From: Amycolatopsis roodepoortensis
Lineage (GTDB): Bacteria; Actinomycetota; Actinomycetes; Mycobacteriales; Pseudonocardiaceae
Reading direction: 5' to 3'
Assembly (NCBI RefSeq): GCF_014873915.1
Contig: NZ_JADBEJ010000005.1
Coordinates: 1,798,001-1,862,000 of the forward strand
Length of the DNA stretch: 64,000 nucleotides
Both the position numbers and the translations under genes were made by a program. Shown here in pieces: positions 27,859 through 37,505 of this stretch. The notes under the pieces are model-generated. The model saw only the letters and a program-made list of their open reading frames with translations, had not been told where the DNA came from and did no database searches. Numbering within the stretch: position 1 is the first letter of the stretch; each line of letters begins with the position of its first letter.

Positions 27859-29031
27859 TCAGTCCCTCGGATCGTCCGGATCGAGGCCGTGCAGCGGGAA
27901 GATCGCGCGGCGGGTGTCACGGATGGCGATGTCGACCGGCTCGTCCGCTCCGTCTCCCCACGGGACGAACGTGGTCTCGCGGCCGTCGGACATGCCGGCC
28001 GGAAGCTCTGCTCGCGGCGCCGCCCTGGAGATCGACGCGACCCAGTTCGGCGGCAGTGCCGTCGCCGGGTCGACGTCGCGGCCGAGCACGGTCGCGAGCA
28101 GATGGGTCCAGGAGCGCGGCACCACCCGGATCAGCTGGTAACCACCGCCGCCCACGGCGAGCCAGCGGCCACCGGCGTGCGCTTCGGACAGCTCCCGCAA
28201 CCGCCGGTAGATCGCGCGGTGGCCGTCCACCGACAGCGAGAGGTCCGCCAGCGGGTCTTCCTCGTGCGAGTCGACGCCGCACTGGGTGACGAGGATCTGG
28301 GGCCGGAACTGTTCCAGCAGCGACGGCACCACCGCCTCGAACGCCCGCAGCCAGCCGCCGTCGCGGGTGCCGGGCGGCAGCGGAACGTTGACCGCCATGC
28401 CCTCGGCCCCGCCCTTGCCGATCTCCGCCGAGTAGCCCGTTCCCGGCCACAACGTGAAGGGATGCTGGTGCAGGGAAACGGTCAGCACCCGGGGGTCGTC
28501 GTAGAACGCCGTCTGCACGCCGTCACCGTGATGGACGTCGGTGTCGACGTAGGCGACCCGGTCGAAACCGTGGTCGAGCAGCCACGAGATCGCCACCGAA
28601 CAGTCGTTGTAGACGCAGAACCCCGACGCCTTGCCCGGCATCGCGTGATGCAGCCCGCCGGCGATGTTCACCGCCCTGGTCGCCTCGCCCTCGGCGATCT
28701 TCCGCGCGGCCAGCAGCGTCGAGCCCACCACCAGCGCGGAAGCCTCGTGCATCCCGGTGAACACCGGGTTGTCCTCGGTGCCGAGCCCGTGCGCGAAGTC
28801 GGCGCCGGTCATCGGCGCCTGCCGCACGGCCTCGATGTACTCGCCGAGGTGCACGCGGCGCAACTCGTCTTCCCCGGCCGGGCCGGGGACGAGCAGCTCG
28901 ACGCCGTCGAGCACGCCGAGCTCGGTGGCGAGCCGGATGGTCAGTTCGAGCCGCACCGGGTTGAACGGATGTTCGCCGCCGAGGTCGTAGCCCAGCAGCG
29001 AGGAGTCCCATACGACGGCCGGTGCTCGCAT
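27859..29031 (-). CDS. acuC: AcuC, histone-deacetylase family lysine deacetylase
   Basis: 390 residues from ATG 29031. All class I HDAC-like blocks are visible: GGLHHAMPGKASGFCVYND (catalytic His pair), VDTDVHHGDGVQ (zinc ligands D and H near residue 158), TVSLHQHPFTLWPGTG, and GVDSHEEDPLADL (zinc Asp) near 247, then VGGGGYQL. AcuC proteins remove acetyl groups from acetyl-CoA synthetase and restore activity, independent of NAD. Zinc-binding residues are intact, so activity is likely. It is the first gene of a two-gene unit with the GNAT fusion, one base apart. The start is 55 nt from the rhodanese gene stop. Confidence 0.9.
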   Translation of the reverse strand: MRAPAVVWDSSLLGYDLGGEHPFNPVRLELTIRLATELGVLDGVELLVPGPAGEDELRRVHLGEYIEAVRQAPMTGADFAHGLGTEDNPVFTGMHEASALVVGSTLLAARKIAEGEATRAVNIAGGLHHAMPGKASGFCVYNDCSVAISWLLDHGFDRVAYVDTDVHHGDGVQTAFYDDPRVLTVSLHQHPFTLWPGTGYSAEIGKGGAEGMAVNVPLPPGTRDGGWLRAFEAVVPSLLEQFRPQILVTQCGVDSHEEDPLADLSLSVDGHRAIYRRLRELSEAHAGGRWLAVGGGGYQLIRVVPRSWTHLLATVLGRDVDPATALPPNWVASISRAAPRAELPAGMSDGRETTFVPWGDGADEPVDIAIRDTRRAIFPLHGLDPDDPRD

Positions 29032-29086
29032 GGTCCGAACTCTAGTGCCCGGACGCGGCTCGTGCGTCGTTCCGGACGCCCGCGGG

Positions 29087-29935
29087 TCAGCCGGGCAGAT
29101 CCCCGGTGGCCACCGGTCGCTCCGGATCGCGCGACCAGTGCGACCACGAACCCGCGTACAACGCCGCCGGCTCCGGATGGCCGACGACCTCCAGCGCGAG
29201 CACGACGGACGAGGCGGTGACGCCCGATCCACAGTAGACACCGACCGGGGTCTCCGGGCTCACGCCGAGACCTTCGAACCGCTCGGCCAGTTCCGAGGCG
29301 TCGCGCCAGCGCCCGTCTTCCCCGACATGCCCGGAGAAGGGTGCGTTGACCGCGCCGGGGATGTGCCCGGCGCGCGGGTCGATCGGTTCGGTCTCCCCCG
29401 CGTACCTCGGCCTCGCCCGCGCGTCGAAAAGCAAGCCGTCCCTGGCGAGCGCGGCCGCCCCGGCCGCGTCCAGCACCGGCATGCCGCCGGGTTTCACGAC
29501 GATGTCCCCCTCCTCGGGCGAGGGGACCTCGTCGGTGACGGGGCGCTCCTCCTCGGTCCACGCCGCGAACCCGCCGTCCAGCACGGCGACCTCGGCGTGC
29601 CCGGCCCAGCGCAGCAACCACCACGCCCTGGCCGCGACCGAACCGTCGGCGTCGTCGTAGACCACGACCGGGTGACCGGCGCTGACCCCGGCCGCTCGCA
29701 GATGCCGCTGCAGCGTCTCCGGTTCGGGAAGCGGATGACGGCCGCCGTCGCCCGGCTCCCCGGCGAGCGCCGTGTCGAGGTCGACGTACACCGCGCCCGG
29801 GAGATGCGCCTCACGGTAGGAATCGGCGCCGGGCGGGCCGGCGAGCCGCCAGCGGACGTCGAGCACTACGGAGCGTGCCGATTCCGGCCCGGAGAGCCGC
29901 GCGGCGAGTTCGCTGGTGGTGATCATGGGGCGCAT
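29087..29935 (-). CDS. Rhodanese / 3-mercaptopyruvate sulfurtransferase-like
   Basis: 282 residues from ATG 29935 (a second ATG at 29926 is possible). Two rhodanese domains: the first has VVYDDADGSVAARAWWLLRW and no catalytic Cys; the second carries the active loop YCGSGVTAS with Cys near 232. The six-residue CGSGVT loop is that of mercaptopyruvate sulfurtransferases rather than CRKGVT thiosulfate enzymes. It should move sulfane sulfur from mercaptopyruvate to an acceptor in the cytosol. It is divergent from ideR, with 135 nt between the starts, so a link to iron-sulfur supply is possible. Confidence 0.85.
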   Translation of the reverse strand: MRPMITTSELAARLSGPESARSVVLDVRWRLAGPPGADSYREAHLPGAVYVDLDTALAGEPGDGGRHPLPEPETLQRHLRAAGVSAGHPVVVYDDADGSVAARAWWLLRWAGHAEVAVLDGGFAAWTEEERPVTDEVPSPEEGDIVVKPGGMPVLDAAGAAALARDGLLFDARARPRYAGETEPIDPRAGHIPGAVNAPFSGHVGEDGRWRDASELAERFEGLGVSPETPVGVYCGSGVTASSVVLALEVVGHPEPAALYAGSWSHWSRDPERPVATGDLPG

Positions 29936-30070
29936 GGGCCCATCTTTCCGTGCGTCAGGGCTCCCTGCCCAGCTTGGGGGACTTTTCCCGCCTCGGTGCT
30001 TGTTCTCCCCACGCCTGCGTCGCTGTCGGTGCCAGCGACTACGATGAGCAACGCGGACGAAGGGGACAGC

Positions 30071-30759
30071 GTGAACGATCTCATCGACACCACAGAGATG
30101 TACTTGCGTACCATCTACGAGCTCGAAGAAGAAGGTGTCGTCCCGCTGCGGGCCCGGATCGCGGAGCGGCTGCAGCAGAGCGGCCCGACCGTGAGCCAGA
30201 CCGTCGCCAGGATGGAGCGCGACGGACTGGTCGTGGTCGCGGACGACAGGCATCTGCAGCTGACCGAGCACGGTCGCGAACTCGCCATCGCGGTCATGCG
30301 CAAGCACCGGCTGGCCGAGCGCCTCCTGGTCGACGTCATCGGCCTGGAGTGGGAGCACGTCCACAACGAGGCCTGCCGCTGGGAACACGTGATGAGCGAG
30401 GCCGTCGAGCGCAAGCTGGTCAAGCTGCTCGACCACCCCACCACGTCGCCCTACGGCAACCCGATCCCGGGGCTCGACAAGCTCGGCGACGGCGAACCCG
30501 CTCCGCCCGCCGAAGCCGACCTCGTGCGGCTCGACGAGTTCGCCCGCATGGGTGGCGGCGAGGTCGAGATCCGCCGCATCGCCGAGCACGTGCAGCTGGA
30601 CGAGACGCTGATGACGGAGCTCAAGTCGGTCGGCATCGTGCCCGGCAGCCGGGTCAAGGTCGGCAAGACCGCACCCGGCGGCACCATCGAGGTCACCGGC
30701 GGGAGCAGCACCGCGCAGGTTCCCGTGTCGGCGCTGCACGCCGTGCTGGCGCAGGCCAG

Positions 30760-30763
<4 letters not shown>
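30071..30763 (+). CDS. ideR: IdeR, iron-dependent repressor of the DtxR family
   Basis: 230 residues, GTG 30071, with AAGGGGA 5 nt upstream; this is the exact length of mycobacterial IdeR. The helix-turn-helix lies at residues 25-50 (ARIAERLQQSGPTVSQTVAR). All DtxR metal ligands are at their canonical numbers: M10, H79, E83, H98, C102, E105, H106. The SH3-like C-domain is present (VPGSRVKVGKTAPGG). With Fe2+ it should repress siderophore genes and activate storage genes. The stop overlaps the galK start by 4 nt, an unusual coupling. No IdeR box was seen in this window. Confidence 0.93.
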
Positions 30764-31941
<1,178 letters not shown>

Positions 31942-31997
31942 CCAGGGGTCTGCCCCGTGACGCCGAGGCGTGCCACGAAGGCCGCTTTGGCGTGATT

Positions 31998-32022
31998 CGC
32001 GTGTCCAGGCGCGGGACACGCG
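31998..32022. terminator. Hairpin after galK
   Basis: CGCGTGTCC (31998-32006), loop of 7, GGACACGCG (32014-32022): a perfect 9-bp stem in the 204-nt galK-galE gap. A stable GC stem without a T-run. It lies 56 nt after the galK stop. Confidence 0.5.
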
Positions 32023-32145
32023 TGTTTGAAGGCGTAACACGCCGAGGCCGGTTCCCTCAGACCGCACCCGCACCCCGGGGCGCGGCCGGTGCGCGGGGGC
32101 GAGGACACTGAGCCGCGACCGCATCCGCAGCAGAAAGGCGCGAAC

Positions 32146-33132
32146 GTGACCGACGAACCGACCAAGACCCTGAAGCTGATGGTGACGGGCGGAGCCGGTT
32201 ATGTGGGCAGCGTCTGCGCGGCCCGCCTCGTCGAGGCCGGGCACGACGTCACCGTGGTCGACGACCTCTCCACCGGGCACGCCGACGCGGTGCACCCGGA
32301 CGCCACCTTCGTCGAAGGCGACGCGGCCGAGGTCGCCCGGCGGCTGCTCGGCGACGGCTTCGACGGTGTGCTCCACTTCGCCGCCAAGTCGCTGGTCGGC
32401 GAGTCGATGACGGATCCGGCGAAGTACTGGGAAGGCAACGTCCTGACCTCGCTCCGCCTGCTCGAAGCGATGCGCGACCACGGCACGAAGCGGCTGGTGT
32501 TCTCCTCCACCGCGGCCACCTACGGCGAGCCCGAGTCCTCCCCGATCCCGGAGACGGCGCCGACCCAGCCGACCAACACCTATGGCGCGACGAAGCTGGC
32601 CATCGACCACGCGATCACCTCGTTCTCGCGTGCCCACGGCATCGCCGCCGTCAGCCTGCGCTACTTCAACGTCGCCGGCGCCTACGGCTCCTTCGGCGAG
32701 CGGCACACCACCGAAACCCACCTGATCCCCCTCGTGCTCCAGGTCGCCACCGGGGACCGCGAGCGGATCCAGATCTTCGGTGACGACTACCCGACCGCGG
32801 ACGGCACCGCCATCCGCGACTACATCCACGTGGTCGACCTCGCCGACGCGCACCAGCTGGCCCTCCGCCACGCGGCCGAAGGCGAACACCGCATCTACAA
32901 CCTCGGCAGTGGCACCGGTTTCTCGGTGCTCGAGGTGATCGAGGCGTGCCGCCGCACCACCGGTCACGAGATCCCCGCCGCGGTCGCTCCGCGCCGGGCG
33001 GGCGACCCGTCGGTGCTGGTGGCCTCCAGCGAGCGGGCCGGGGACGAACTCGGCTGGAAGCCCGAGCGCACCGACCTCGACGGCATCGTCGCCGACGCCT
33101 GGGCGTTCACCCGGTCCCGCCGGAACGCCTGA
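32146..33132 (+). CDS. galE: UDP-glucose 4-epimerase GalE
   Basis: 328 residues from GTG 32146, with AGAAAGG about 8 nt upstream. Extended SDR: VTGGAGYVGS (NAD site) near residue 12, FAAKSLVGES, SSTAATYGEP (Ser/Thr), and YGATK with Tyr near 146, then YFNVAGAYG and the RDYIHVVDLA epimerase motif. It interconverts UDP-galactose and UDP-glucose for galactose use and cell-wall arabinogalactan. The 3' end overlaps the convergent DUF4192 gene by 26 bases. The same strand and nearness to galK suggest a galactose function. Confidence 0.9.
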   Translation: MTDEPTKTLKLMVTGGAGYVGSVCAARLVEAGHDVTVVDDLSTGHADAVHPDATFVEGDAAEVARRLLGDGFDGVLHFAAKSLVGESMTDPAKYWEGNVLTSLRLLEAMRDHGTKRLVFSSTAATYGEPESSPIPETAPTQPTNTYGATKLAIDHAITSFSRAHGIAAVSLRYFNVAGAYGSFGERHTTETHLIPLVLQVATGDRERIQIFGDDYPTADGTAIRDYIHVVDLADAHQLALRHAAEGEHRIYNLGSGTGFSVLEVIEACRRTTGHEIPAAVAPRRAGDPSVLVASSERAGDELGWKPERTDLDGIVADAWAFTRSRRNA

Positions 33133-34171
33133 GGCCGATCTCGGGCGGTCCTCCGGCTCGCTGCCGCAGGACCGCTCCGGACAGCTCGGACGGCTCCACC
33201 ATCGCGTGCAGGGCCGCGGTCAGCAGCCTCGCCAGCCCGTGATCGGGGTCGGCTTCGGTGGCCCTGGCCAAGGCGATCCCGGCGGTCGCCAGGTCTCCCC
33301 GGACATAGGCGGCGTGCGCCTTCAGGGCGAGTGCCTCGGCCATTTCGGGCGCCGGGATTTCCCTGGCCAGGGTGAGCCAGAGCTCCTCCGCGGCGCGGGC
33401 GAGCCGTGAGTCCGCCGGCGCGGCGGTGAGCACACAGGCGTCCCGGACCTCGACCAGGGAAAGCGCCCAGGCCAGCCGGACGGCCTGGTCGTCGGTGATC
33501 GCCAGGTCGCCTTCGTCCGCCCGGGTGAGCGCGGCGTTCACCTCGGCGACTCCCGCCTGGACGGGATCCCGGCCTCGCCACGGCGGGTCGGCCATCCTGG
33601 TGAGGAGATCGGCACGCCGGGCGAGCGTCTCCGGCGCGACGGGATCGAAGAGGCGCTCGAGCTCGTCCCGGCTCGCGTGGGTGATCTGCCCGGCACCGGT
33701 GACGACCGCGGCGGCCACCGAGTCGCGCGGGTCCGGCAGGAGACCACCACAGGTCTTTTCCCGGTAGCAGCCCCAGCGCACGCCGGCGGCGATCCGCGAC
33801 GCCCATACCGAATGCTTCAGCGAGATCTCGTACTCGGCCAGCACGGCTTCCAGGCGCCGGACGAACCGGCGGTGTGGCGGCCGCCCGGCCTTGTTCGCGG
33901 TGCCACCGCCGATCACCGCGACGGTGGCACCGGTATGGCCGGTCACGGCGAGCCTGACCGCGAGTTCACGGGCCTCGTCGTGTTCCAGGCCGGGCGGCGG
34001 CAGATCCGCTCGCATGACGAGGCCCTGCTGCATGCGTCCCGGGCCGCGCAGGCCGAAGACGACGACGGAGTCCTCGGGATGGAAGCCGAGGAGGTACGGG
34101 ATCGCGGCGAGCAGGTCCGCCGGATCCGTCAGATCGACCTTGGTCCTGCCGGTCGGAGTGGATGTGGTCAT
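33107..34171 (-). CDS. DUF4192 family protein
   Basis: 354 residues from ATG 34171. The opening VDLTDPADLLAAIPYLLGFHPEDSVVV, split as PADLLAAIPYLLGFHPEDSV, is the DUF4192 hallmark; RWGCYREKTCGGLLPDPRDS in the middle is another conserved block. The second half is helical with Ala-rich repeats (LALKAHAAYVRGDLATAGIA) like a TPR bundle. The family is restricted mainly to actinobacteria and has no known function. It is convergent with galE, overlapping it by 26 bases. Two DnaA-box-like nonamers lie 51-78 nt before its start. Confidence 0.8.
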   Translation of the reverse strand: MTTSTPTGRTKVDLTDPADLLAAIPYLLGFHPEDSVVVFGLRGPGRMQQGLVMRADLPPPGLEHDEARELAVRLAVTGHTGATVAVIGGGTANKAGRPPHRRFVRRLEAVLAEYEISLKHSVWASRIAAGVRWGCYREKTCGGLLPDPRDSVAAAVVTGAGQITHASRDELERLFDPVAPETLARRADLLTRMADPPWRGRDPVQAGVAEVNAALTRADEGDLAITDDQAVRLAWALSLVEVRDACVLTAAPADSRLARAAEELWLTLAREIPAPEMAEALALKAHAAYVRGDLATAGIALARATEADPDHGLARLLTAALHAMVEPSELSGAVLRQRAGGPPEIGLRRSGGTG

Positions 34172-34221
34172 GCCCCCACCTTGCGGCGGGAATGGGGCCG
34201 CCGGGTGGGGGCACGACAATC

Positions 34222-34249
34222 TGTGGACAGCCGGGACCGTTGTGGACAA
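34222..34249. promoter_or_regulatory. Pair of DnaA-box-like nonamers
   Basis: TGTGGACAG (34222-34230) and TGTGGACAA (34241-34249), the second being the complement of the perfect box TTGTCCACA. They are spaced 19 nt start to start, about two helix turns, upstream of the DUF4192 gene. Confidence 0.5.
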
Positions 34250-34319
34250 CCGCCGCGGGCCGGGCGCGGGGACGCCGGTCCTGTCGGTGGGGTGGTCTAC
34301 AGTGCCCGGCCCCGCGGGA

Positions 34320-35174
34320 TCAGCCGCAGTGTTCGAACGGGCTCTCGTAGGTGTTCGACCCGACCGAGCCGCCCCACTTGACGCAGGTCGCGGCGGCCGT
34401 CTTCTTCACCGGCCCGGCGTAGTAGGTGAAGCTGCCGGAGTCGGTCACGCGGGCCGAACCCTGGACTTCGAGGAACGCCGAAACCGGCGAAGCGGTACCG
34501 AGCGAAACCGCCTTCAGCGTGGTGACGCAGTTGGCCTTGGTCGACGCGTTGTAGAGCAGGTACGCGGTGCCAGACCCGTTCGCGAGCGCCTGCGAGTCGA
34601 CGACCGAGAACCCGCTGCCGCACACCTCGGTGGCCGAGTACGGGTTGCCGCCGCACGAGTTCTTGCTGGTGAAGTTGGTGTGGCCGTAGTACGGCACCGC
34701 GACCCCGTGCAGCACCACCTTCTGCGCGACCCCGTTGAGCCGCTGTTCGAAGTGCAGGTGGGGACCGGTCACGCCGCCGGTCGCCCCGGCCGTGCCTATC
34801 TGCTTGCCGAGGCTGACGGCCTGGCCGACCGAAACCGACTGGGTCGACAGATGCGCGTACCGGGTACGCCAGCCGCTGCCGTGGTCGATCTCGACCCAGC
34901 GCCCGTAGCTCGTGCTGCCCTCGTTGGCGACGCGGGTGACGGTGCCGCCCGCCGACGCCAGCACCGGCATCCCGGTGATACCCGACTTCTGGAAGTCGAC
35001 CGAGTTGGCCGGGCTGTGCCCGCTGAACGTCGCCGCCGTGACCGTGACGCCGCATTTGAACGGGACCTGGAAGTTCGGGGCGGCCGACGCCTGCGTCGTA
35101 CCGGCGAGGGTCAGGCCGAGCGCGGGGATGACGGCGGCCGCGGCGAGCACTGCGAAACGGCGCAACCTGGACAT
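34320..35174 (-). CDS. Secreted M23-family peptidase
   Basis: 284 residues from ATG 35174, chosen because GGAGG lies 5 nt upstream (an earlier ATG at 35186 has no such site). Sec signal: MSRLRRFAVLAAAAVIPALG, with cleavage near QASA. The M23 (lysostaphin-like) zinc site is visible as GHSPANSVDF near residues 50-59 and HLHFE near 139. The C-terminal 140 residues hold six cysteines and a repeat-like beta region not part of the M23 domain, perhaps for wall binding. It may cut peptidoglycan cross-bridges or process secreted proteins. Three stacked palindromes separate it from the S15 peptidase gene. Confidence 0.85.
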   Translation of the reverse strand: MSRLRRFAVLAAAAVIPALGLTLAGTTQASAAPNFQVPFKCGVTVTAATFSGHSPANSVDFQKSGITGMPVLASAGGTVTRVANEGSTSYGRWVEIDHGSGWRTRYAHLSTQSVSVGQAVSLGKQIGTAGATGGVTGPHLHFEQRLNGVAQKVVLHGVAVPYYGHTNFTSKNSCGGNPYSATEVCGSGFSVVDSQALANGSGTAYLLYNASTKANCVTTLKAVSLGTASPVSAFLEVQGSARVTDSGSFTYYAGPVKKTAAATCVKWGGSVGSNTYESPFEHCG

Positions 35175-35293
35175 GGAGACCTCCATCAGGTGGGGAAGCC
35201 GGACGGCCCGAAGCAAAGCCGGAGGAAATACATTTTCCGTACAAGCCCGAGGTCGGGTCGGGGTTTTCCGGCGGGCGCGCGCCCGCACCGCGT

Positions 35294-35346
35294 GTCGCGA
35301 AAGCCACTTTCGGGACATCAGGTGTCCCGAAAGTGGCTTTCGCGAC
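35294..35346. repeat. Family A bipartite palindrome
   Basis: 53 nt: GTCGCGAAAG-CCA-CTTTCGGGAC, spacer ATCAGGT, GTCCCGAAAG-TGG-CTTTCGCGAC. It differs from the copy at 13937 only in the 7-nt spacer. Conservation of the arms but not of the spacer indicates selection on pairing. Confidence 0.87.
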
Positions 35347-35470
35347 GCCTGCGAGGCTGTCGGGCAGGCAAGGACCCAGGGCATGCCCGTTGTCGGCCGT
35401 GCGTGTTCCGTGTCGTCCGGGGCTTGGTTACCCAGTGGATTCTGGCCGGGGTGGATGGCCGCGGTGTGAC

Positions 35471-35523
35471 GTTGCGAAAGCCACTTTCGCAACGCTGGAG
35501 GTTGCGAATGTGGCTTTCGCGAC
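35471..35523. repeat. Family A bipartite palindrome, GTTGC variant
   Basis: GTTGCGAAAG-CCA-CTTTCGCAAC, spacer, GTTGCGAATG-TGG-CTTTCGCGAC. Here the left half is a perfect hairpin by itself, ending in GTTGC/GCAAC instead of GTCGC/GGGAC. The same variant appears at 2667 and 62099. Confidence 0.83.
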
Positions 35524-35555
35524 ACGCCCTCCGCCGCGGCCGCGGCGTGAAGGTA

Positions 35556-35602
35556 GTGAAGGCCTCCTTCCCTACCCTCAAGGTAAGGAAGGAGGCCTTC
35601 AC
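35556..35602. repeat. Family B palindrome, CCT variant
   Basis: Arms GTGAAGGCCTCCTTCC plus CTACC (left) and GGTAA plus GGAAGGAGGCCTTCAC (right) around CTCAA. It begins 10 nt beyond the S15 peptidase stop (35612) and is likely its terminator. The core differs from other family B copies by compensating changes. Confidence 0.82.
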
Positions 35603-35611
35603 GGACATCGC

Positions 35612-37423
35612 TCAGCCGAAGGCGGCGCGCAGCGCGGGCTTGCCGCCCGCCACCGGCAGCACCAGCGAACTGCGGTTCAGCTCGACCGAGACTCCGGCGC
35701 CCGGCTTCGGCCGGAGCGTGTAGTCGTGGTCGCTGGAGGCCACCAGGAACTCGATCTTGTGCCCGGCCGCGAGCAGGTAGTCCTTGGCGACCAGTTCCAC
35801 CTCGACCTTGTAGTTCTCACCGGGGGTGATCGGGTCGGTGCGGGCGGGGTCGCGCCGGTTCTGCGGGTCGGTCCAGCCGCGGGTGATCACCTTCGCCGTC
35901 CCGTCCGGGGCGCGGTCGAGGAGTACGGCGGTCACGTTCGCGGCCGGCTTGTCGAAGGACAGCGACAGGTCGGTCTTCACGGTTCCGGAAAGCCGCACAG
36001 GCTGCTTCGCCGCGGTGGTCGAGTACAGCAGCCGGTTGCCCGACGAGGCCGCGGCCGCCAGCTGTTCGATCGTCTTGCTCGCGTCGTCCGCCAGCGTCTC
36101 GACGGCGGCCTTGCCCGGAACGGGGTTGCGCGTGTCGAGCTTGCCCTTCGAAGAGCCGCCGGGCCACGGGTAGAGCTTCACGTCCTGAGTGCCGGGCAGC
36201 GGCCACTCCGGCTCGTCCACCCACGACTTGTCCTCACGCTGGATGGTGGCCTTCGGCTCGCGCTCGATGCCGTTGTCCACGTCGTAGAGGTAGTGCGACA
36301 TCCACTTGTTCAGCGTGGCGAGCCAGACGTCACGGCGGAGGCTGTACGGATCGGAGTGCCCGGACTGGTGCAGCCATATCTTGTGCTCGACACCGCGCGC
36401 CTTGAGCATTTCGTACCAGCGGGTGCCCTGGTCGGTCTTGACGTTCCAGTCGCCGAGGCCGTGCACCACGAGCACCGAGGCCCGCACCTTGTTCACGTCG
36501 TTGCGGTAGTTCCGCGCGTCCCAGAAGGGGCTGTAGTCACCGGTCACCCGGTCCTGGTCGACCGCGATGCCGTCGATCAGCGGACGGCAGACGGCGCGAT
36601 CCTCGCGGGTGTAGACGTAGTCCGCGAGCACGTCCGCGTCCTCGCCCTGGAACCCGCCCGCCGCGACGACGGCGCCGTCGTTGCGGTAGTAGTCGTACCA
36701 GCTGGAGATCGCCGCGATCGGGACGATCGTCTCCAGCCCTTCCACGCCCGTGCTGGCCACCGCGTTGGGCAGCGTCCCGTTGTAGGACACGCCCATCATG
36801 CCGGTCTTGCCGGTGCTCCAGTCCGCGACCGCGGCCTTGCCCGCCGCGTCCCGTGCCGTCGCGCGGCCGTTCAGCCAGTCCACAATGGACTTCGCGCCGA
36901 TGGTCTCGTTGACGTCGCCGCTGCTCGGGCAGCCGGTGGACTGGCCGCTGCCGAGCGACTCCCCGTACACCACGGCGAACCCGCGGGCGGTGAAGTAGTC
37001 CTGGTAGCGCCAGCTGATCGGCAGCGGGTTCGGGCCGACGGTCTTCGTCGCGATCCGCGGACCCGCCGGGGGACGCTTCGCGCCGGGCACGTACAGCTCG
37101 ACGTCGACGTTGTGGTTCGCGACGTCGTTGCCGCCCGCGTAGTACGGGCTCGCCTGATAGACGACCGGGGCCTTCATGCCCTGCTGCGTCGCGCGGGGCC
37201 GCACGACCTCCGCGTGCACGAGGTCGTCCTTGCCGTCACGGTCGCTGTCGACCGGCGCGGTGACCCAGACGTTCTCCCGGATGACGTCCGCCGGGTCGAA
37301 CACCGGCTGGGCTTGGCCGTCCTTGAAGACCGGTGCCGGCGGCGCGTCGGCTTGAGCGGGCAACGCCGTCGCCGGAAGGACCAGGACGGCGGTGAACAGG
37401 GCAGCGAGCCTGGCGACTCTCAC
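35612..37423 (-). CDS. Secreted S15-family Xaa-Pro dipeptidyl-peptidase
   Basis: 603 residues from GTG 37423. Sec signal MRVARLAALFTAVLVLPATA with a cleavage site near AQADA. The peptidase domain has GESLGSGQSTGCP, the nucleophile elbow MMGVSYNGTLPN with Ser near 209, and a His/Asp set in the second half (LHQSGHSDPY near 350). The C-terminal jelly-roll typical of PepX/CocE proteins follows (RLSGTVKTDLSLSFD, GHKIEFLVASSDHDY). It should remove X-Pro dipeptides from peptides outside the cell. The length of about 600 is usual for actinobacterial PepX. Divergent from the DUF4139 gene. Confidence 0.87.
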   Translation of the reverse strand: MRVARLAALFTAVLVLPATALPAQADAPPAPVFKDGQAQPVFDPADVIRENVWVTAPVDSDRDGKDDLVHAEVVRPRATQQGMKAPVVYQASPYYAGGNDVANHNVDVELYVPGAKRPPAGPRIATKTVGPNPLPISWRYQDYFTARGFAVVYGESLGSGQSTGCPSSGDVNETIGAKSIVDWLNGRATARDAAGKAAVADWSTGKTGMMGVSYNGTLPNAVASTGVEGLETIVPIAAISSWYDYYRNDGAVVAAGGFQGEDADVLADYVYTREDRAVCRPLIDGIAVDQDRVTGDYSPFWDARNYRNDVNKVRASVLVVHGLGDWNVKTDQGTRWYEMLKARGVEHKIWLHQSGHSDPYSLRRDVWLATLNKWMSHYLYDVDNGIEREPKATIQREDKSWVDEPEWPLPGTQDVKLYPWPGGSSKGKLDTRNPVPGKAAVETLADDASKTIEQLAAAASSGNRLLYSTTAAKQPVRLSGTVKTDLSLSFDKPAANVTAVLLDRAPDGTAKVITRGWTDPQNRRDPARTDPITPGENYKVEVELVAKDYLLAAGHKIEFLVASSDHDYTLRPKPGAGVSVELNRSSLVLPVAGGKPALRAAFG

Positions 37424-37492
37424 AGGACCCCCAATGGCGGGCGGGCAAGACCCAGCTGAGGTTTCCGGCCACCCGAACGGGTGTCAAGAGAC

Positions 37493-37498
37493 TAACGT
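37493..37498 (+). promoter_or_regulatory. Leaderless-type -10 element
   Basis: TAACGT ends 7 nt before the ATG at 37506. A -10 at this distance gives a start on or beside the ATG. GGAGG also lies directly before the ATG, but only 1 nt away, too close to work well as a ribosome site. Confidence 0.4.
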
Positions 37499-37505
37499 CG
37501 GAGGC

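Larger units (their letters stand above)
35175..35611. other. Gene-free spacer with three palindromes
   Basis: The 437 bp between two minus-strand peptidase genes hold no credible gene. They carry two family A elements (35294-35346, 35471-35523) and one family B element (35556-35602). The promoter of the M23 gene must lie in 35187-35290, close to TACATTTTCC near 35229. Stretch 35350-35465 shows nothing I can name. Confidence 0.7.

Noticed and set aside
35318..35608. Peptides with repeated RKPLSGHQ/SRKWLSRH patterns in several spacers
   Set aside because: They are translations of the family A palindromes, in frames that change from copy to copy, so they are not proteins.
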